Shown here piece after piece: positions 37,793 through 46,678 of a DNA stretch of 64,000 nucleotides (position 1 is its first letter; the number at the start of each line of letters is the position of its first letter). The translations under genes were made by a program, and so were the position numbers. Under the pieces are notes generated by a model, which worked only from the letters and a program-made list of their open reading frames with translations, was not told the origin of the DNA and made no database searches. Origin of the DNA: Hymenobacter sp. CRA2 (GTDB lineage: Bacteria; Bacteroidota; Bacteroidia; Cytophagales; Hymenobacteraceae); assembly GCF_002007105.1 (NCBI RefSeq), contig NZ_MVBC01000009.1, forward strand, positions 186,001-250,000, read 5' to 3'.

Positions 37793-38824
37793 CTACGACG
37801 AGGGCAGCGGCTGCCAAGCATCGATGCGGGCCAGCGCTTCGGCAGCGGAAATGGCTTTGATGCAGGTGCAGGCCTCAGGAGCCTGTCGGCACTGCTGGCA
37901 ATCGGGTTTGTTGAACACCAAGTACTCGGCGTGCGGCCCCAATGGCGCCCAACGGCCGGGGTGAATGGGTTTCATGGGCGGAAATAGCCCCAGCGCGTAG
38001 CGGCCCAGGGCAGCCGCCAGGTGCAGCGGACCAGTACCAGAGGCCACGAGCCCGTCGGCGGCGGCAATGAAGGCCAGAAACTGCGGTAAGCTCAACTGGC
38101 TGGTGAGGTCCGTGAGGATAGCGGCGTGCTCCTGGAGCCACTCGCGCATCGTGTCGCCCTCGGCCTGGGTACCGCTGACAAAGACGCGGTGGCCGCGCTG
38201 GTGCAGTTGCCGGGCCAGCTGCCCGAAATGCTCCAAGCCCCACTCGCGGCCGTGGCCCCGGGAACGGGGGTGCAGAATGATGTTGAGCTGCTGCGGCCGC
38301 TGGCGCGTTAGCAGCGCCGTGTGGGCCGGCGCCAGCGGCTCGGGCGCGACCAGACGACCCGGCGGAATCAATTCCTCCAGCGGCGGCACGGTGGTCAGGC
38401 CCAGAGGCCGTAGCAGGGCCATGTTCAGCTGCGCTTCGTGCAATGGGGAGTTCTTGCGACTGAGCGCCACCAGTTGGTTGCAGCTCAGCCAGTGAAACCA
38501 GCGGTTACGCGTGCCGATACGTACCGGGATGCCAGCCTCACGGCACAGCTGAGCGATGCGCCGGTTGGGAAACACGTGCACTACGGCATCGGCTTGCACG
38601 GCTCGCACGGTTAGAACCTGCTCCGGGGCCGGCAGCTGCAGCAGCTCATCGGCGCTGATAAAATCATCAATGGCGGGGCAGGCGGCGGCTACGGCGCGGG
38701 TATAGTTGCGGCCGAGCAATATCACTCGGCAGCCGGGGTACTGCTGCTTCAGCCAGCCACAGACGGGCAACGTCAGCACCAGGTCGCCGATGGCGTCGGT
38801 GCGGCTAACGAGAAAGGTCTTCAT
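37793..38824 (-). CDS. glycosyltransferase family 9 (heptosyltransferase-like)
   Basis: This 343-aa GT-B enzyme starts MKTFLVSRTDAIGDLVLTLP, the GT9 opening with the conserved Asp. The C-terminal domain has LVASGTGPLHLAAALGRYALGLFP, where the family binds the sugar nucleotide, and a CxxCxxxPxxC cluster (QQCRQAPEACTC) near the end. GT9 enzymes add heptose to the lipopolysaccharide core in the cytoplasm. Its ATG overlaps the stop of the GT2 gene (ATGA), so the two are coupled. The exact sugar cannot be told. Confidence 0.88.
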   Translation of the reverse strand: MKTFLVSRTDAIGDLVLTLPVCGWLKQQYPGCRVILLGRNYTRAVAAACPAIDDFISADELLQLPAPEQVLTVRAVQADAVVHVFPNRRIAQLCREAGIPVRIGTRNRWFHWLSCNQLVALSRKNSPLHEAQLNMALLRPLGLTTVPPLEELIPPGRLVAPEPLAPAHTALLTRQRPQQLNIILHPRSRGHGREWGLEHFGQLARQLHQRGHRVFVSGTQAEGDTMREWLQEHAAILTDLTSQLSLPQFLAFIAAADGLVASGTGPLHLAAALGRYALGLFPPMKPIHPGRWAPLGPHAEYLVFNKPDCQQCRQAPEACTCIKAISAAEALARIDAWQPLPSS

Positions 38825-39585
38825 GCGGCCGCTTGGTTAAGCACGCGCAGCTTGGCGTATTTGAGAAACACGCCCCAGGCCGACAACGCGGCAATGCAGA
38901 GGCCTGCGAAGCCATCGAGCACGCCGCCGCGCAGCAGGTACAGGTGCCAGAACTTCCACACCGGCTTTAGCGTGAGCTGCACCCAGCCAGCGCGCTTGCC
39001 GCGGGCAGCCAGCTCCTCGGCCCCAATGCTCGTGAATTTGTTTAGCTGCTGCACGTGGCTTTCGATAGTGGGGTACGAGTAGTGCAGCAGGTCTGCGCGC
39101 AGATGGCCCACGGTTTGGTCCGGCTGCACATCGTAGCGCTCGTGCAGCAGCTGCCCCTGCCAAGCCCCAAGGTGCCGGTCGTAGAGGCGTAGCTTCCGGT
39201 CGGGGTACCAGCCACCGTGCCGCACCCAGTGGCCGCAGTAGTTCGTTAGGCGCGGCAAAGTGTAGCCCGCGTGTTGCCAGTTGGCCTTGAGCTGGTTGAT
39301 TTCGGTCCGCAGCTCATCGGTCAGCACCTCGTCGGCGTCGAGCTGCAGCACGTGCTCGAAGCGGGCCTGAGCGGTGGCGAAGTTCTTTTGGGCCACGTAG
39401 CCAGCAAAAGCATGGTGCACCACCCGCACGCCCTGCTCCTGGCAGATACTCACTGTGCGGTCCGTCGAGCCAGAATCGACGACCACCACGTCGTCGGCCA
39501 CACCGCCGAGCGCGGCAAGGCAGCGGCCGATGTTGGCCTCTTCGTTGAAGGTGATGATGACGACCGAAAGCGGAACCGAAGGCAT
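38821..39585 (-). CDS. glycosyltransferase family 2 (WaaE/KdtX-like)
   Basis: This 254-aa GT-A enzyme starts MPSVPLSVVIITFNEEANI. The acidic pair of the active site is in VVVDSGSTDRT and QLDADE (DxD type). The C-terminal region has a hydrophobic segment (GFAGLCIAALSAWGVFLKY) that would bind the membrane. The pattern fits the WaaE/KdtX branch, which adds a hexose to the core lipopolysaccharide. An upstream in-frame start six codons earlier is less typical. It is the first gene of the GT2-GT9-ligase cluster. Confidence 0.88.
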   Translation of the reverse strand: MPSVPLSVVIITFNEEANIGRCLAALGGVADDVVVVDSGSTDRTVSICQEQGVRVVHHAFAGYVAQKNFATAQARFEHVLQLDADEVLTDELRTEINQLKANWQHAGYTLPRLTNYCGHWVRHGGWYPDRKLRLYDRHLGAWQGQLLHERYDVQPDQTVGHLRADLLHYSYPTIESHVQQLNKFTSIGAEELAARGKRAGWVQLTLKPVWKFWHLYLLRGGVLDGFAGLCIAALSAWGVFLKYAKLRVLNQAAA

Positions 39586-39693
39586 AGGCGCAAATATCCG
39601 CATTCCGCCGCTAGCTGCAGGTTAGTACCCGATGATGTGATGCGCCGCAAGTAGCTATTCTTGAACTTGCGGCATCAGTTTCAGCGGCTTCCC

Positions 39694-41037
39694 ATGTATT
39701 CTCCGTTTATGCGCGTTCTACTTTTTGCTTTGCTGGGGCTGATGCCTTTATGCAGCCAGGGTCAGCAATTGGCCGTGACGTCCGTCAATACCGGCAACTA
39801 CGCCACCGGCGTGGATACCACACTGCGCGAAATCCGGCTGACGTTCAACCAGGACATGGTCAAGGGCTTCTCCATGGTGGAGCACAGCGTGCTGCCGAGG
39901 CTGACTGGCAAGCCCGGCTGGGTGGACGCGCGCACTTTCAGCCTGCCCGTGCGCCTGGCGCCCAATCAGCTGTATTACTTCACGCTGAATAACCCCTACT
40001 ACAAGCGCGTGCGCAGCGCCGCGGGCGAGGTTCTGCCGCATTACCCCATCGTGTTTGAAACGCAGAAGCCTGCCCTCACGCCCGAGGAGCAGCTACGCAA
40101 CCGCGTGCTGAATACGGCATCCTACGAGCTGTTTTGCCAGAAATTCCTCAAGGAATACTCGCACCTGGGCAAAACGGGCATCAACTGGCGGCAGGTGCTG
40201 GCCGACCACCGCACCCAGCTCACCGAAGCGCCCGACGCCAGCGCCTTCCTGATTCAGCTGCTGCGCGTGCTGCAGCCGGCCCACGACCTGCATCTGCGCC
40301 TGCGCCTGAACGGGCAGGGCTACCCCACCTACGAACGGCTCTACGAGCTGAACAGCAACGACGAGCTGCGCCCCAAGCTGGTGCAGAACTTTCGGCAGTG
40401 GTCGAAGTACGTGAGCACCGGCGAGCTGGGCCCGGCCGGTTACCTGGCTATTGATTCCTGGGACCGAAACCACCGCGACGAAATCCGCAAGTGCCTCGAC
40501 GCGCTGCAAACGCTGCGCGAGAAGCCCTACCTCATCATCGACGTGCGCCAGAACGGCGGTGGCGACGAAAGCATTGCCCAGGAGATGGCCGCGCAGTTTT
40601 TCCGCCGCAAAACCGTGTACAGCCGCATCGAAGCCTTGGATGAGAAAAAGCGCACCATCACCCGCGTAGAGCACAACTACGTGCAGCCCGCCGGCAAAAA
40701 CCCGTACGCCGGCAAGGTGTTCGTGCTGACCGGCGCGGGCACCATGAGCAGCTCGGAGGCCTTCGTGCTGATGATGCAGCAACAGCCCAACACCACGCTG
40801 GTGGGTGCCCCGACCTGCGGTAGCAGCGGCAACCCCAAGCCGGTCGAGCTGCCCAACGGGGTGCGGGTGCTCCTCCCCTCGTGGCGCGAAATGGACCGTT
40901 GGGGCCACCCCATCGAGGGCCACGGCGTGCAGCCCGACGTGCACGTGGCGGCCCGGGAAGAGGAATTTGCCTCGGCCGACCCCGTGCTGCAAAGGGCGCT
41001 GGAGCTAATCAAGGAGCCCGTCGCAATTACCCGCTAG
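39694..41037 (+). CDS. secreted S41-family peptidase with an N-terminal Ig-like domain
   Basis: This 447-aa protein has a signal peptide (MYSPFMRVLLFALLGLMPLCSQGQ). The N-terminal 100 residues look like a bacterial Ig-like domain (SVNTGNYATGVDTTLREIRLTFNQDM). The C-terminal half is a tail-specific protease domain: DVRQNGGG and then TGAGTMSSSEAF, whose serine would be the nucleophile. A PDZ domain is not evident. I start at the ATG at 39694; the TTG further upstream adds an unlikely leader. It probably acts in the periplasm or at the outer membrane on an unknown substrate. Confidence 0.85.
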   Translation: MYSPFMRVLLFALLGLMPLCSQGQQLAVTSVNTGNYATGVDTTLREIRLTFNQDMVKGFSMVEHSVLPRLTGKPGWVDARTFSLPVRLAPNQLYYFTLNNPYYKRVRSAAGEVLPHYPIVFETQKPALTPEEQLRNRVLNTASYELFCQKFLKEYSHLGKTGINWRQVLADHRTQLTEAPDASAFLIQLLRVLQPAHDLHLRLRLNGQGYPTYERLYELNSNDELRPKLVQNFRQWSKYVSTGELGPAGYLAIDSWDRNHRDEIRKCLDALQTLREKPYLIIDVRQNGGGDESIAQEMAAQFFRRKTVYSRIEALDEKKRTITRVEHNYVQPAGKNPYAGKVFVLTGAGTMSSSEAFVLMMQQQPNTTLVGAPTCGSSGNPKPVELPNGVRVLLPSWREMDRWGHPIEGHGVQPDVHVAAREEEFASADPVLQRALELIKEPVAITR

Positions 41038-41083
41038 CCTTGGCTCAACTGCTTGCCTCCTGCTATTTTAGCGCATATCTAAG

Positions 41084-41120
41084 ATGGGCTGTCATCCGGT
41101 TTTAGCGGCAGACAGCCCAT
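41084..41120 (+). terminator. hairpin right before the membrane-protein start
   Basis: ATGGGCTGTC at 41084-41093 pairs with GACAGCCCAT at 41111-41120. It lies 46 bases after the S41 stop, and only four bases before the next ATG. It could end the peptidase message, and it also covers the ribosome-binding area of the next gene. Confidence 0.65.
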
Positions 41121-41124
41121 TTAC

Positions 41125-42342
41125 ATGTCTATTCCCCTTTATATGCCCCTGACTTTACCGCAAGTAGTACCCACCCGCGAATACCGCATAGCCAAAGGCT
41201 GGCGCCTGCTCTTCTTTGTGCTTTGCCCAATCATTGTAGCCGCGTTTGTTTGGCTTCCCTTCGATGTGTGGCTGGATGAAAAGACGTCGGCGACGGCCGC
41301 GGCAGTCATCACGGCTATGTCTCTGGGCTTGGTGGCCTTATTTGGCTATGGTTTGGCGGCAGCTCTGCGGTACCGTCTGGTGGTAGGCCCCGACCGGATT
41401 ACCGAGCGAAATGCCTTTCCGTTCCGCAGCAAAGAGCTCCTGTTTGAGGACATAAAGGGGTTTCGGGTCGACCAGAACTACACCTTTATCGAACCCCGGC
41501 GCAAGGGCTTGCCCAAGCTCAGCTACGTGCTCGAACAGTTCGATGAGCTGCAGCGCTGGCTGTATATGCATTTCAACGACCTGGCAGCTCTGCAACAACA
41601 GGAAGAAGAACAGCGCATCCTTGCCGATGACACCCTTGGCAGCACCACGGACGAACGCGCGGCCAAGCTGGCGGCGGCCAGAAAGACAGCCACCATTGTA
41701 AACGTTGCCGGTGGTGTGGCCGGAGCCTGGCTGTTTTTGCAGCCCGAGCCTTATCGGTGGGCCACCGCGGCGGGGCTGCTCGTTCCGCTGGCCGCGGCGG
41801 GCACCCTGTGGCTTCACCCGGGTGTGCTGCGCCTCGGCGACAGGAAAAGCAGCGCGTATCCGTCGATCAGCCCGGCCTTGATTTTCCCCAGCCTGGGGCT
41901 GATTCTCCGCTCCCTGTTCGATCAGGAGCTGGTGCGCATGGCCCCGCTGTGGCCGCTGGTGGGCGTAGTGGCCGCGCTCCTTGCAGTGGCCTTGTTGCTC
42001 GGCAACCGCCAAACCCTGCGGCAGCGCGGCACCGCGCTGATGACCATATCGACGGCCGTTTTTTGCGCGGCTCTGTACGGCTACGGCGCTACCACCATGT
42101 ACAACGCCGCCTTTGACGAAGCCGAACCAGCCGTGCATCTGGCCAAAGTGCTGAAGAAGCACAAAAGCTCGGGCCGTACCACCACGTACAACCTCACGGT
42201 TACGCCGTGGGGGCCTATCAAGAAAGTGGAGGACGTGCAGGTGAGCCGCGCATATTACGAGCAAACGCAGCCGGGCGACTCCGTCAGCATCCTGCTGATG
42301 TCGGGCCGGCTCGACCTTCCGTGGTATACGGTAGGCGAATAA
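41125..42342 (+). CDS. multi-pass membrane protein of unknown function
   Basis: This 405-aa protein has two N-terminal membrane helices (about 28-48 and 58-82), a soluble middle region of about 100 residues and four to five more hydrophobic segments from about 193 on. It then ends in an 80-residue soluble tail (VTPWGPIKKVEDVQVSRAYYEQTQPGDSV). The middle part around RLVVGPDRITERNAFPFRSKELLFEDIKGFRV resembles the membrane-anchored PH-like proteins of Bacteroidota, but I do not name a family. An ATG six codons in is also possible. It is followed by a strong terminator. Confidence 0.7.
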   Translation: MSIPLYMPLTLPQVVPTREYRIAKGWRLLFFVLCPIIVAAFVWLPFDVWLDEKTSATAAAVITAMSLGLVALFGYGLAAALRYRLVVGPDRITERNAFPFRSKELLFEDIKGFRVDQNYTFIEPRRKGLPKLSYVLEQFDELQRWLYMHFNDLAALQQQEEEQRILADDTLGSTTDERAAKLAAARKTATIVNVAGGVAGAWLFLQPEPYRWATAAGLLVPLAAAGTLWLHPGVLRLGDRKSSAYPSISPALIFPSLGLILRSLFDQELVRMAPLWPLVGVVAALLAVALLLGNRQTLRQRGTALMTISTAVFCAALYGYGATTMYNAAFDEAEPAVHLAKVLKKHKSSGRTTTYNLTVTPWGPIKKVEDVQVSRAYYEQTQPGDSVSILLMSGRLDLPWYTVGE

Positions 42343-42344
42343 CA

Positions 42345-42379
42345 AAAAAGCCCCGCCTGATGCTCAGGCGGGGCTTTTT
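42345..42379. terminator. bidirectional terminator between the membrane protein and ahcY
   Basis: Complementary arms of 16 bases (42345-42360 and 42364-42379) close on a 3-base TGC loop. They are flanked by A and T runs. It is placed between converging genes and serves both. Confidence 0.92.
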
Positions 42380-42396
42380 GCTAGTCAGCGCAAGGC

Positions 42397-43710
42397 TTAG
42401 TAGCGGTACAGGTCCGATTTGAACGGGCCTTCCACCGGTACTTTGATGTAGTCGGCCTGCTTGGGCGTCAGCTCGTCCAGTTCCACCCCGATTTTCTCAA
42501 GGTGCAGGCGGGCCACCATCTCGTCGAGGTGCTTGGGCAGGGTGTACACCTTGTTTTCGTAGCTGTCGTGGTTCTGCCACAGCTCCAGCTGGGCCAGCGT
42601 CTGGTTCGTGAACGAATTCGACATCACGAACGAGGGGTGACCGGTGGCGCAGCCCAAGTTCACCAAGCGACCTTCGGCGAGGATAATCACCTCTTTGCCG
42701 TCGATGGTGTAGAGGTCCACCTGCGGCTTAACGGTGTCTTTGGTGTGGCCGTAGTTCTTGTTCAGCCAGGCCATGTCGATTTCATCGTCGAAGTGACCGA
42801 TGTTGCAGACGATGGCCTTGTCCTTCAGCGCGCGGAAGTGCTCTTCGCGCACGATGTCGCAGTTGCCGGTGGTGGTGATGACGATGTCGGCTTCCTTGAT
42901 GGCATTTTCCATCTTCTTCACCGCGTAGCCGTCCATGGCGGCCTGCAGGGCGCAGATCGGGTCGATTTCCGTCACGATGACGCGGGCGCCGGCGCCGCGC
43001 AGCGAGGCTGCGGTGCCTTTTCCTACGTCGCCGTAACCGGCTACCACGGCAATCTTACCGGCCATCATCACGTCGGTAGCGCGGCGGATAGCGTCCACGG
43101 CCGACTCTTTGCAGCCGTACTTGTTGTCGAACTTCGACTTGGTCACCGAGTCGTTGATGTTGATGGCGGGCAGGGGCAACGTGCCGGCTTTCATGCGTTC
43201 CACCAGGCGCAGCACGCCCGTAGTCGTCTCTTCCGAGATGCCGCGGATACCGCTCACCAGCTCAGGGAAGCGGTCCAACACCATGTTGGTCAGGTCGCCA
43301 CCGTCGTCGAGGATCATGTTCAGCGGCTGACGCTCCTCGCCGAAGAATAGCGTCTGCTCGATGCACCAGTTGAACTCCTCCTCGTTCATGCCTTTCCAGG
43401 CGTACACAGCGGTGCCAGCAGCGGCAATAGCGGCAGCGGCGTGGTCCTGCGTCGAAAAGATGTTGCACGACGACCAGGTTACCTCGGCGCCGAGGGCCTG
43501 CAGCGTCTCGATCAGCACAGCCGTCTGAATCGTCATGTGCAGGCAGCCGGCGATGCGGGCACCCTGCAGGGGCTTGCTCTCGCCGTACTGCGCGCGCAGG
43601 GCCATCAGGCCGGGCATTTCCGCCTCGGCCAGGCGGATTTCCTTGCGGCCCCATTCGGCCAGCGAAATGTCTTTTACCTTATACGGTACGTAAGTCTTGG
43701 TCTCAACCAT
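42397..43710 (-). CDS. ahcY: adenosylhomocysteinase
   Basis: This 437-aa protein starts [26 protein letters not shown] 24-residue upstream extension of the frame is rejected because it would overlap the promoter and a terminator. NAD binding is by [17 protein letters not shown], and the active-site blocks are [20 protein letters not shown] and [11 protein letters not shown]. The ends match a full-length SAH hydrolase. It splits S-adenosylhomocysteine to homocysteine and adenosine after methyl transfer. Confidence 0.97.
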   Translation of the reverse strand: MVETKTYVPYKVKDISLAEWGRKEIRLAEAEMPGLMALRAQYGESKPLQGARIAGCLHMTIQTAVLIETLQALGAEVTWSSCNIFSTQDHAAAAIAAAGTAVYAWKGMNEEEFNWCIEQTLFFGEERQPLNMILDDGGDLTNMVLDRFPELVSGIRGISEETTTGVLRLVERMKAGTLPLPAININDSVTKSKFDNKYGCKESAVDAIRRATDVMMAGKIAVVAGYGDVGKGTAASLRGAGARVIVTEIDPICALQAAMDGYAVKKMENAIKEADIVITTTGNCDIVREEHFRALKDKAIVCNIGHFDDEIDMAWLNKNYGHTKDTVKPQVDLYTIDGKEVIILAEGRLVNLGCATGHPSFVMSNSFTNQTLAQLELWQNHDSYENKVYTLPKHLDEMVARLHLEKIGVELDELTPKQADYIKVPVEGPFKSDLYRY

Positions 43711-43741
43711 GGTCAGTCGCGGAATTTTCGCAATGCAACTG

Positions 43742-43749
43742 CAAAGATA
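43742..43749 (-). promoter_or_regulatory. -7 box before ahcY
   Basis: The minus strand reads TATCTTTG, 32 bases before the ahcY ATG at 43710. No TTG is seen at the usual -33 distance. Confidence 0.6.
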
Positions 43750-43779
43750 ACCAATTTGTTCGCGGCCGGCCAGTAAAGC

Positions 43780-43809
43780 CAAAGCCCGGACCTGAGGGCC
43801 CGGGCTTTG
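43780..43809 (-). terminator. terminator after the DUF4397-like lipoprotein gene
   Basis: CAAAGCCCGG at 43780-43789 pairs with CCGGGCTTTG at 43800-43809. It begins 25 bases after the lipoprotein stop and ends just before the ahcY promoter. No long T run follows. Confidence 0.65.
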
Positions 43810-43833
43810 ATTGATGTCAAGAACCTGTAAAAC

Positions 43834-44580
43834 TTAGTTGTGTTGAATTACAGTGACCTTGGGTTGCAATGCCTGATCGAATGAGCCTTGCACCCCTTGC
43901 ACCAGAATGGTGTAGATCTTACCCGCTTCGTAATTGCGGCTGCCTACGTCCAACACCCGCGTGCGCGTGGCACCGGTAGCGACCTGCAGGTTGTAGCCAG
44001 ACGCGTTCAGGTCCACGAAGACCGAGCCCGCGCCGAAAGCAATTTCCGGCGTCAGATCAGTTGGCGGAGCCGTGGAAGTAGCCGGCGGCACGATAAGCCG
44101 CACCGGCGAGGGGGCACCGTACGCTAAATGCACCACCCGGACTTTGGCCGTGTTGGCTACGGGGGCCGTTAAATCATCCGTCAGCAGCAGCCCCGCTACT
44201 TCCTGAGCGGTACCGGTGGCATAGGCGAATAACGAGTAGCTTTTATCCTTTTCGACGGGCACGGCCTGCGTGACCAGAGTCCGGTTGTCGCTGCTGACGT
44301 TGACTTTGATCGTACGGCCCCCGGCGTTGACATCTTTATAGCCCGTGTTCTGGCCGTAGGTTAACTGCCCCAGCTCGGTATCATCTGCAAGTACCTTTAG
44401 CGTGACAGTAGGGCTGCCAGCAGCATTACCAGCGGCATGTACCGTCAGCAAACGGCCTTTCTCAACCACGGGGGCTGGCGGATCATCGTTGTCGTCGCTG
44501 CCGCAAGCAGTGGTAAGCAACGCTGCGGGAAGGGCGGCCAGCAGCAACAGGCGGCTCACGCGGTAGAACGGGTTGTTCAT
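43834..44580 (-). CDS. DUF4397-like lipoprotein
   Basis: This 248-aa protein has a lipoprotein signal peptide (LTTACGSDDNDDPP, Cys about residue 26, followed by an acidic stretch that in Bacteroidota favours export to the cell surface). The rest looks like two repeats of a beta-sandwich: LLTVHAAGNAAGSPTVTLKV, then KVRVVHLAYGAPSPVRLIV, with VNVSSDNRTLVTQAVPVEKDKSYSLFAY between. This resembles DUF4397 proteins. The role is unknown. It is divergent from the next gene. Confidence 0.75.
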   Translation of the reverse strand: MNNPFYRVSRLLLLAALPAALLTTACGSDDNDDPPAPVVEKGRLLTVHAAGNAAGSPTVTLKVLADDTELGQLTYGQNTGYKDVNAGGRTIKVNVSSDNRTLVTQAVPVEKDKSYSLFAYATGTAQEVAGLLLTDDLTAPVANTAKVRVVHLAYGAPSPVRLIVPPATSTAPPTDLTPEIAFGAGSVFVDLNASGYNLQVATGATRTRVLDVGSRNYEAGKIYTILVQGVQGSFDQALQPKVTVIQHN

Positions 44581-44688
44581 GGAACGAAAAATAAGTTTGA
44601 CTACAAGCGTTGCGCCTGAGAACGTAACGCTCAGCCGTTTTGTTGGCTCCTCACTCAGATATGTGGTTTTATCTGACGACTTGAATAT

Positions 44689-44696
44689 TAACTTTG
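44689..44696 (+). promoter_or_regulatory. -7 box four bases before an ATG
   Basis: TAACTTTG is a full match and is followed by TAGC and then the ATG at 44701. If transcription begins at the usual distance, the transcript would have almost no leader. No TTG is found at -33. Confidence 0.55.
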
Positions 44697-44700
44697 TAGC

Positions 44701-45315
44701 ATGACGTTTTCCGCCCTGCTGAATTTGCCACGCCGCCGTCGCGTTGCCACCCTCTTCTTGCCCGTGCTGTTAGGCACTGCTGCCCCGGCGCTGGCCCAGC
44801 AGGCTGCTAAGCCCGCCCCGGTTATTCGCCTGAGCCCAGAAGATGCCGACCGCGGCCTGAACGGGGTGCAAAAGCACTTTTGGTTTACTACCGGCAGCGG
44901 CGAGGACTACAAAAACGCCGGCTTCTTCGGCCAGCGCCTGCGCCCTTACCTCACCGATGAGCAGGCTATTGCCAGCCTCGACCGCTACCGCCGACAGCGC
45001 TGGCTGCACTTGAGCGAGCGGCTCGTGTTTGTGGGCGCGGCCGGCGTGTATGCTCAGCAGGTGCTCAGCGGCGACAAACAGGTGTATTTCAACAATACCC
45101 AGAAAGTGGCCATCGGCGTGGCGGCGGTTAGTCTGCTGTCGAACGCCCTGATTACGCGCCACACCAACCAGCATTTCATTCGGGCGGTGGAAGCGCAGAA
45201 TGCCACTTTACCAGCTGCGCGCCGTATGGGACTGGATAGAGCTATGCCCGACCTGCTCGGCGTGACGGCCCCCACCGGCCGGCCGCAGCTGCTGGTGGGC
45301 TGGACGCTGCGCTAG
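44701..45315 (+). CDS. exported protein of unknown function
   Basis: This 204-aa protein begins with a signal peptide (MTFSALLNLPRRRRVATLFLPVLLGTAAPALAQQ). The mature part is about 170 aa, with two moderately hydrophobic segments (LVFVGAAGVYAQ and KVAIGVAAVSLLSNALI) that could be membrane helices. I recognise no family. A TTG at 44725 would give a shorter signal peptide and a 22-base leader, so the start is not certain. It follows a -7 box very closely. Confidence 0.65.
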   Translation: MTFSALLNLPRRRRVATLFLPVLLGTAAPALAQQAAKPAPVIRLSPEDADRGLNGVQKHFWFTTGSGEDYKNAGFFGQRLRPYLTDEQAIASLDRYRRQRWLHLSERLVFVGAAGVYAQQVLSGDKQVYFNNTQKVAIGVAAVSLLSNALITRHTNQHFIRAVEAQNATLPAARRMGLDRAMPDLLGVTAPTGRPQLLVGWTLR

Positions 45316-45325
45316 TCCCACCCCT

Positions 45326-45333
45326 TACCTTTG
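45326..45333 (+). promoter_or_regulatory. -7 box before the THUMP-like methyltransferase
   Basis: TACCTTTG, a full match, lies 27 bases before the ATG at 45361 and just after the stop of the previous gene. There is no obvious TTG at -33. Confidence 0.6.
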
Positions 45334-45360
45334 CGTCTTTAGGCGCTTTTCTTAGTTGTG

Positions 45361-46557
45361 ATGGACGTTCCCCTGTCGGCGGCGGCCCGGCAATACGTGG
45401 CCGAGCACCTGCACGACGACCCTGCCAAGCTGGCCCTGCAGGCCCGCCGTTACCCCAATCTGCCGGTGCCCGAGCTGGTGCGGCAGATTCAGGCCCGTCA
45501 GAAGGCCAAAACCAAAATTCCGACCTGGGCAGCCAACCCTGATCTGGTCTTTCCGCCGGCGCTGTCGGTGGAGCAGGCCTCGTCGGCGCGTTCGGCTGCA
45601 TTTAAGGCCCAGTTGGTCGGAGGCACGCGCCTAGCCGATCTTACCGGCGGCTTCGGCGTGGACACCAGCCATTTTGCCGGCACGGTGAGCGAGGTGCACT
45701 ACGTGGAGCGCAACGCGCAGCTCGTGGGCGTGGTGCAGCACAACCTGGAGGTGCTCGGCATCGACAACGTGCACTACCACGTGGGCGACGCGGCGGCGTG
45801 GCTGCGCGAGCAACCCGACGGGCACTTCGACTGGATCTACCTCGATCCGGCCCGGCGCGACACGGCCGACAAGAAGATTTTCCGCCTGGCCGACTGCGAG
45901 CCGGACGTACTGCGCCTACTGCCTTTGCTGCTGCGTAAGTCCGACCGCATTCTGCTGAAAACCTCGCCTATGCTCGACGTGGACCAGGCCATTCAGGAGC
46001 TGGGTCGCGTGCGCCGCCTGTGGGTGGTGGCCGTGGACAACGAATGCAAGGAAGTGCTCTACGAACTCGGCCAGGAGCCCGCCGTGGACCCCGAGCGTCT
46101 GACGGTGAACCTGCTGCGCGACGGGCGTGAGCAAACATTCCGCTCGAACCGAACCCGCGAGGCAAAAGCCATTCCGCGCTACGCCGAGCCGCAGGACTAC
46201 ATCTACGAGCCCAACGTGGCCGTGCTCAAGGCGGGCAGCTTCAAGAGCGTGGGCACCAGCTACAGCCTGCTGAAGCTGCATCAGCATAGTCACCTCTACA
46301 CTTCCAACCAGCTGCGCGAGGACTTCCCCGGCCGCATTTTCCGCTGCCGAGCCGTATGCCGCTACGACAAGAAAGAGCTGCTGGCGCACCTGGGCCCCGA
46401 GCAGCGTGCCCACGTCACCACGCGCAACTTCCCGGATTCGGTGGCCGAATTTCGCTACCGCACCGGTATTCGCGAAGGCGGCACCACCTACCTGCTGGCT
46501 ACCACCGACCTCACCGGCCGCCTCATCGTGCTGGTCTGTGAGCGGCTGGCGCCGTGA
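45361..46557 (+). CDS. THUMP-like domain class I SAM-dependent methyltransferase
   Basis: This 398-aa protein has an N-terminal helical part, a SAM-binding core (GGTRLADLTGGFGVDTSHFAG, motif I at about 90-100; YLDPARRD as motif IV) and a C-terminal region that in relatives is called THUMP-like. The DPxR sequence resembles RNA-modifying enzymes of the TrmG/Trm5 type, so an RNA substrate is likely but not proven. The preceding GTG is less likely than the ATG at 45361. It ends at a strong terminator. Confidence 0.78.
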   Translation: MDVPLSAAARQYVAEHLHDDPAKLALQARRYPNLPVPELVRQIQARQKAKTKIPTWAANPDLVFPPALSVEQASSARSAAFKAQLVGGTRLADLTGGFGVDTSHFAGTVSEVHYVERNAQLVGVVQHNLEVLGIDNVHYHVGDAAAWLREQPDGHFDWIYLDPARRDTADKKIFRLADCEPDVLRLLPLLLRKSDRILLKTSPMLDVDQAIQELGRVRRLWVVAVDNECKEVLYELGQEPAVDPERLTVNLLRDGREQTFRSNRTREAKAIPRYAEPQDYIYEPNVAVLKAGSFKSVGTSYSLLKLHQHSHLYTSNQLREDFPGRIFRCRAVCRYDKKELLAHLGPEQRAHVTTRNFPDSVAEFRYRTGIREGGTTYLLATTDLTGRLIVLVCERLAP

Positions 46558-46678
46558 TTAAGGAAAAAAGATGAATGAACAAGGACGAACAAGCTGCTTG
46601 TTCGTCCTTCTTTTTTTTCTAACGGTAGTTCCGGTATCCGTCATTAATCTTCCTTGTTCATCCATCCTTCTTCCTTAA
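46558..46678. repeat. 121-bp inverted-repeat terminator element between two stop codons
   Basis: The 27-base arms 46558-46584 and 46652-46678 are complementary at 24 positions. Inside lies a perfect 13-base hairpin (46581-46593 against 46597-46609) followed by eight T. The element starts directly after one stop codon and ends directly before the converging stop codon. Confidence 0.85.
46581..46618 (+). terminator. terminator of the THUMP-like methyltransferase gene
   Basis: AAGGACGAACAAG (46581-46593) pairs with CTTGTTCGTCCTT (46597-46609) around CTG, followed by C and eight T. It is a textbook intrinsic terminator shape for the plus strand. Confidence 0.95.

Noticed and set aside
43711-43782. 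24-residue N-terminal extension of ahcY
   Set aside because: It contains the -7 box and reaches the terminator of the neighbour; [15 protein letters not shown] is the usual start.
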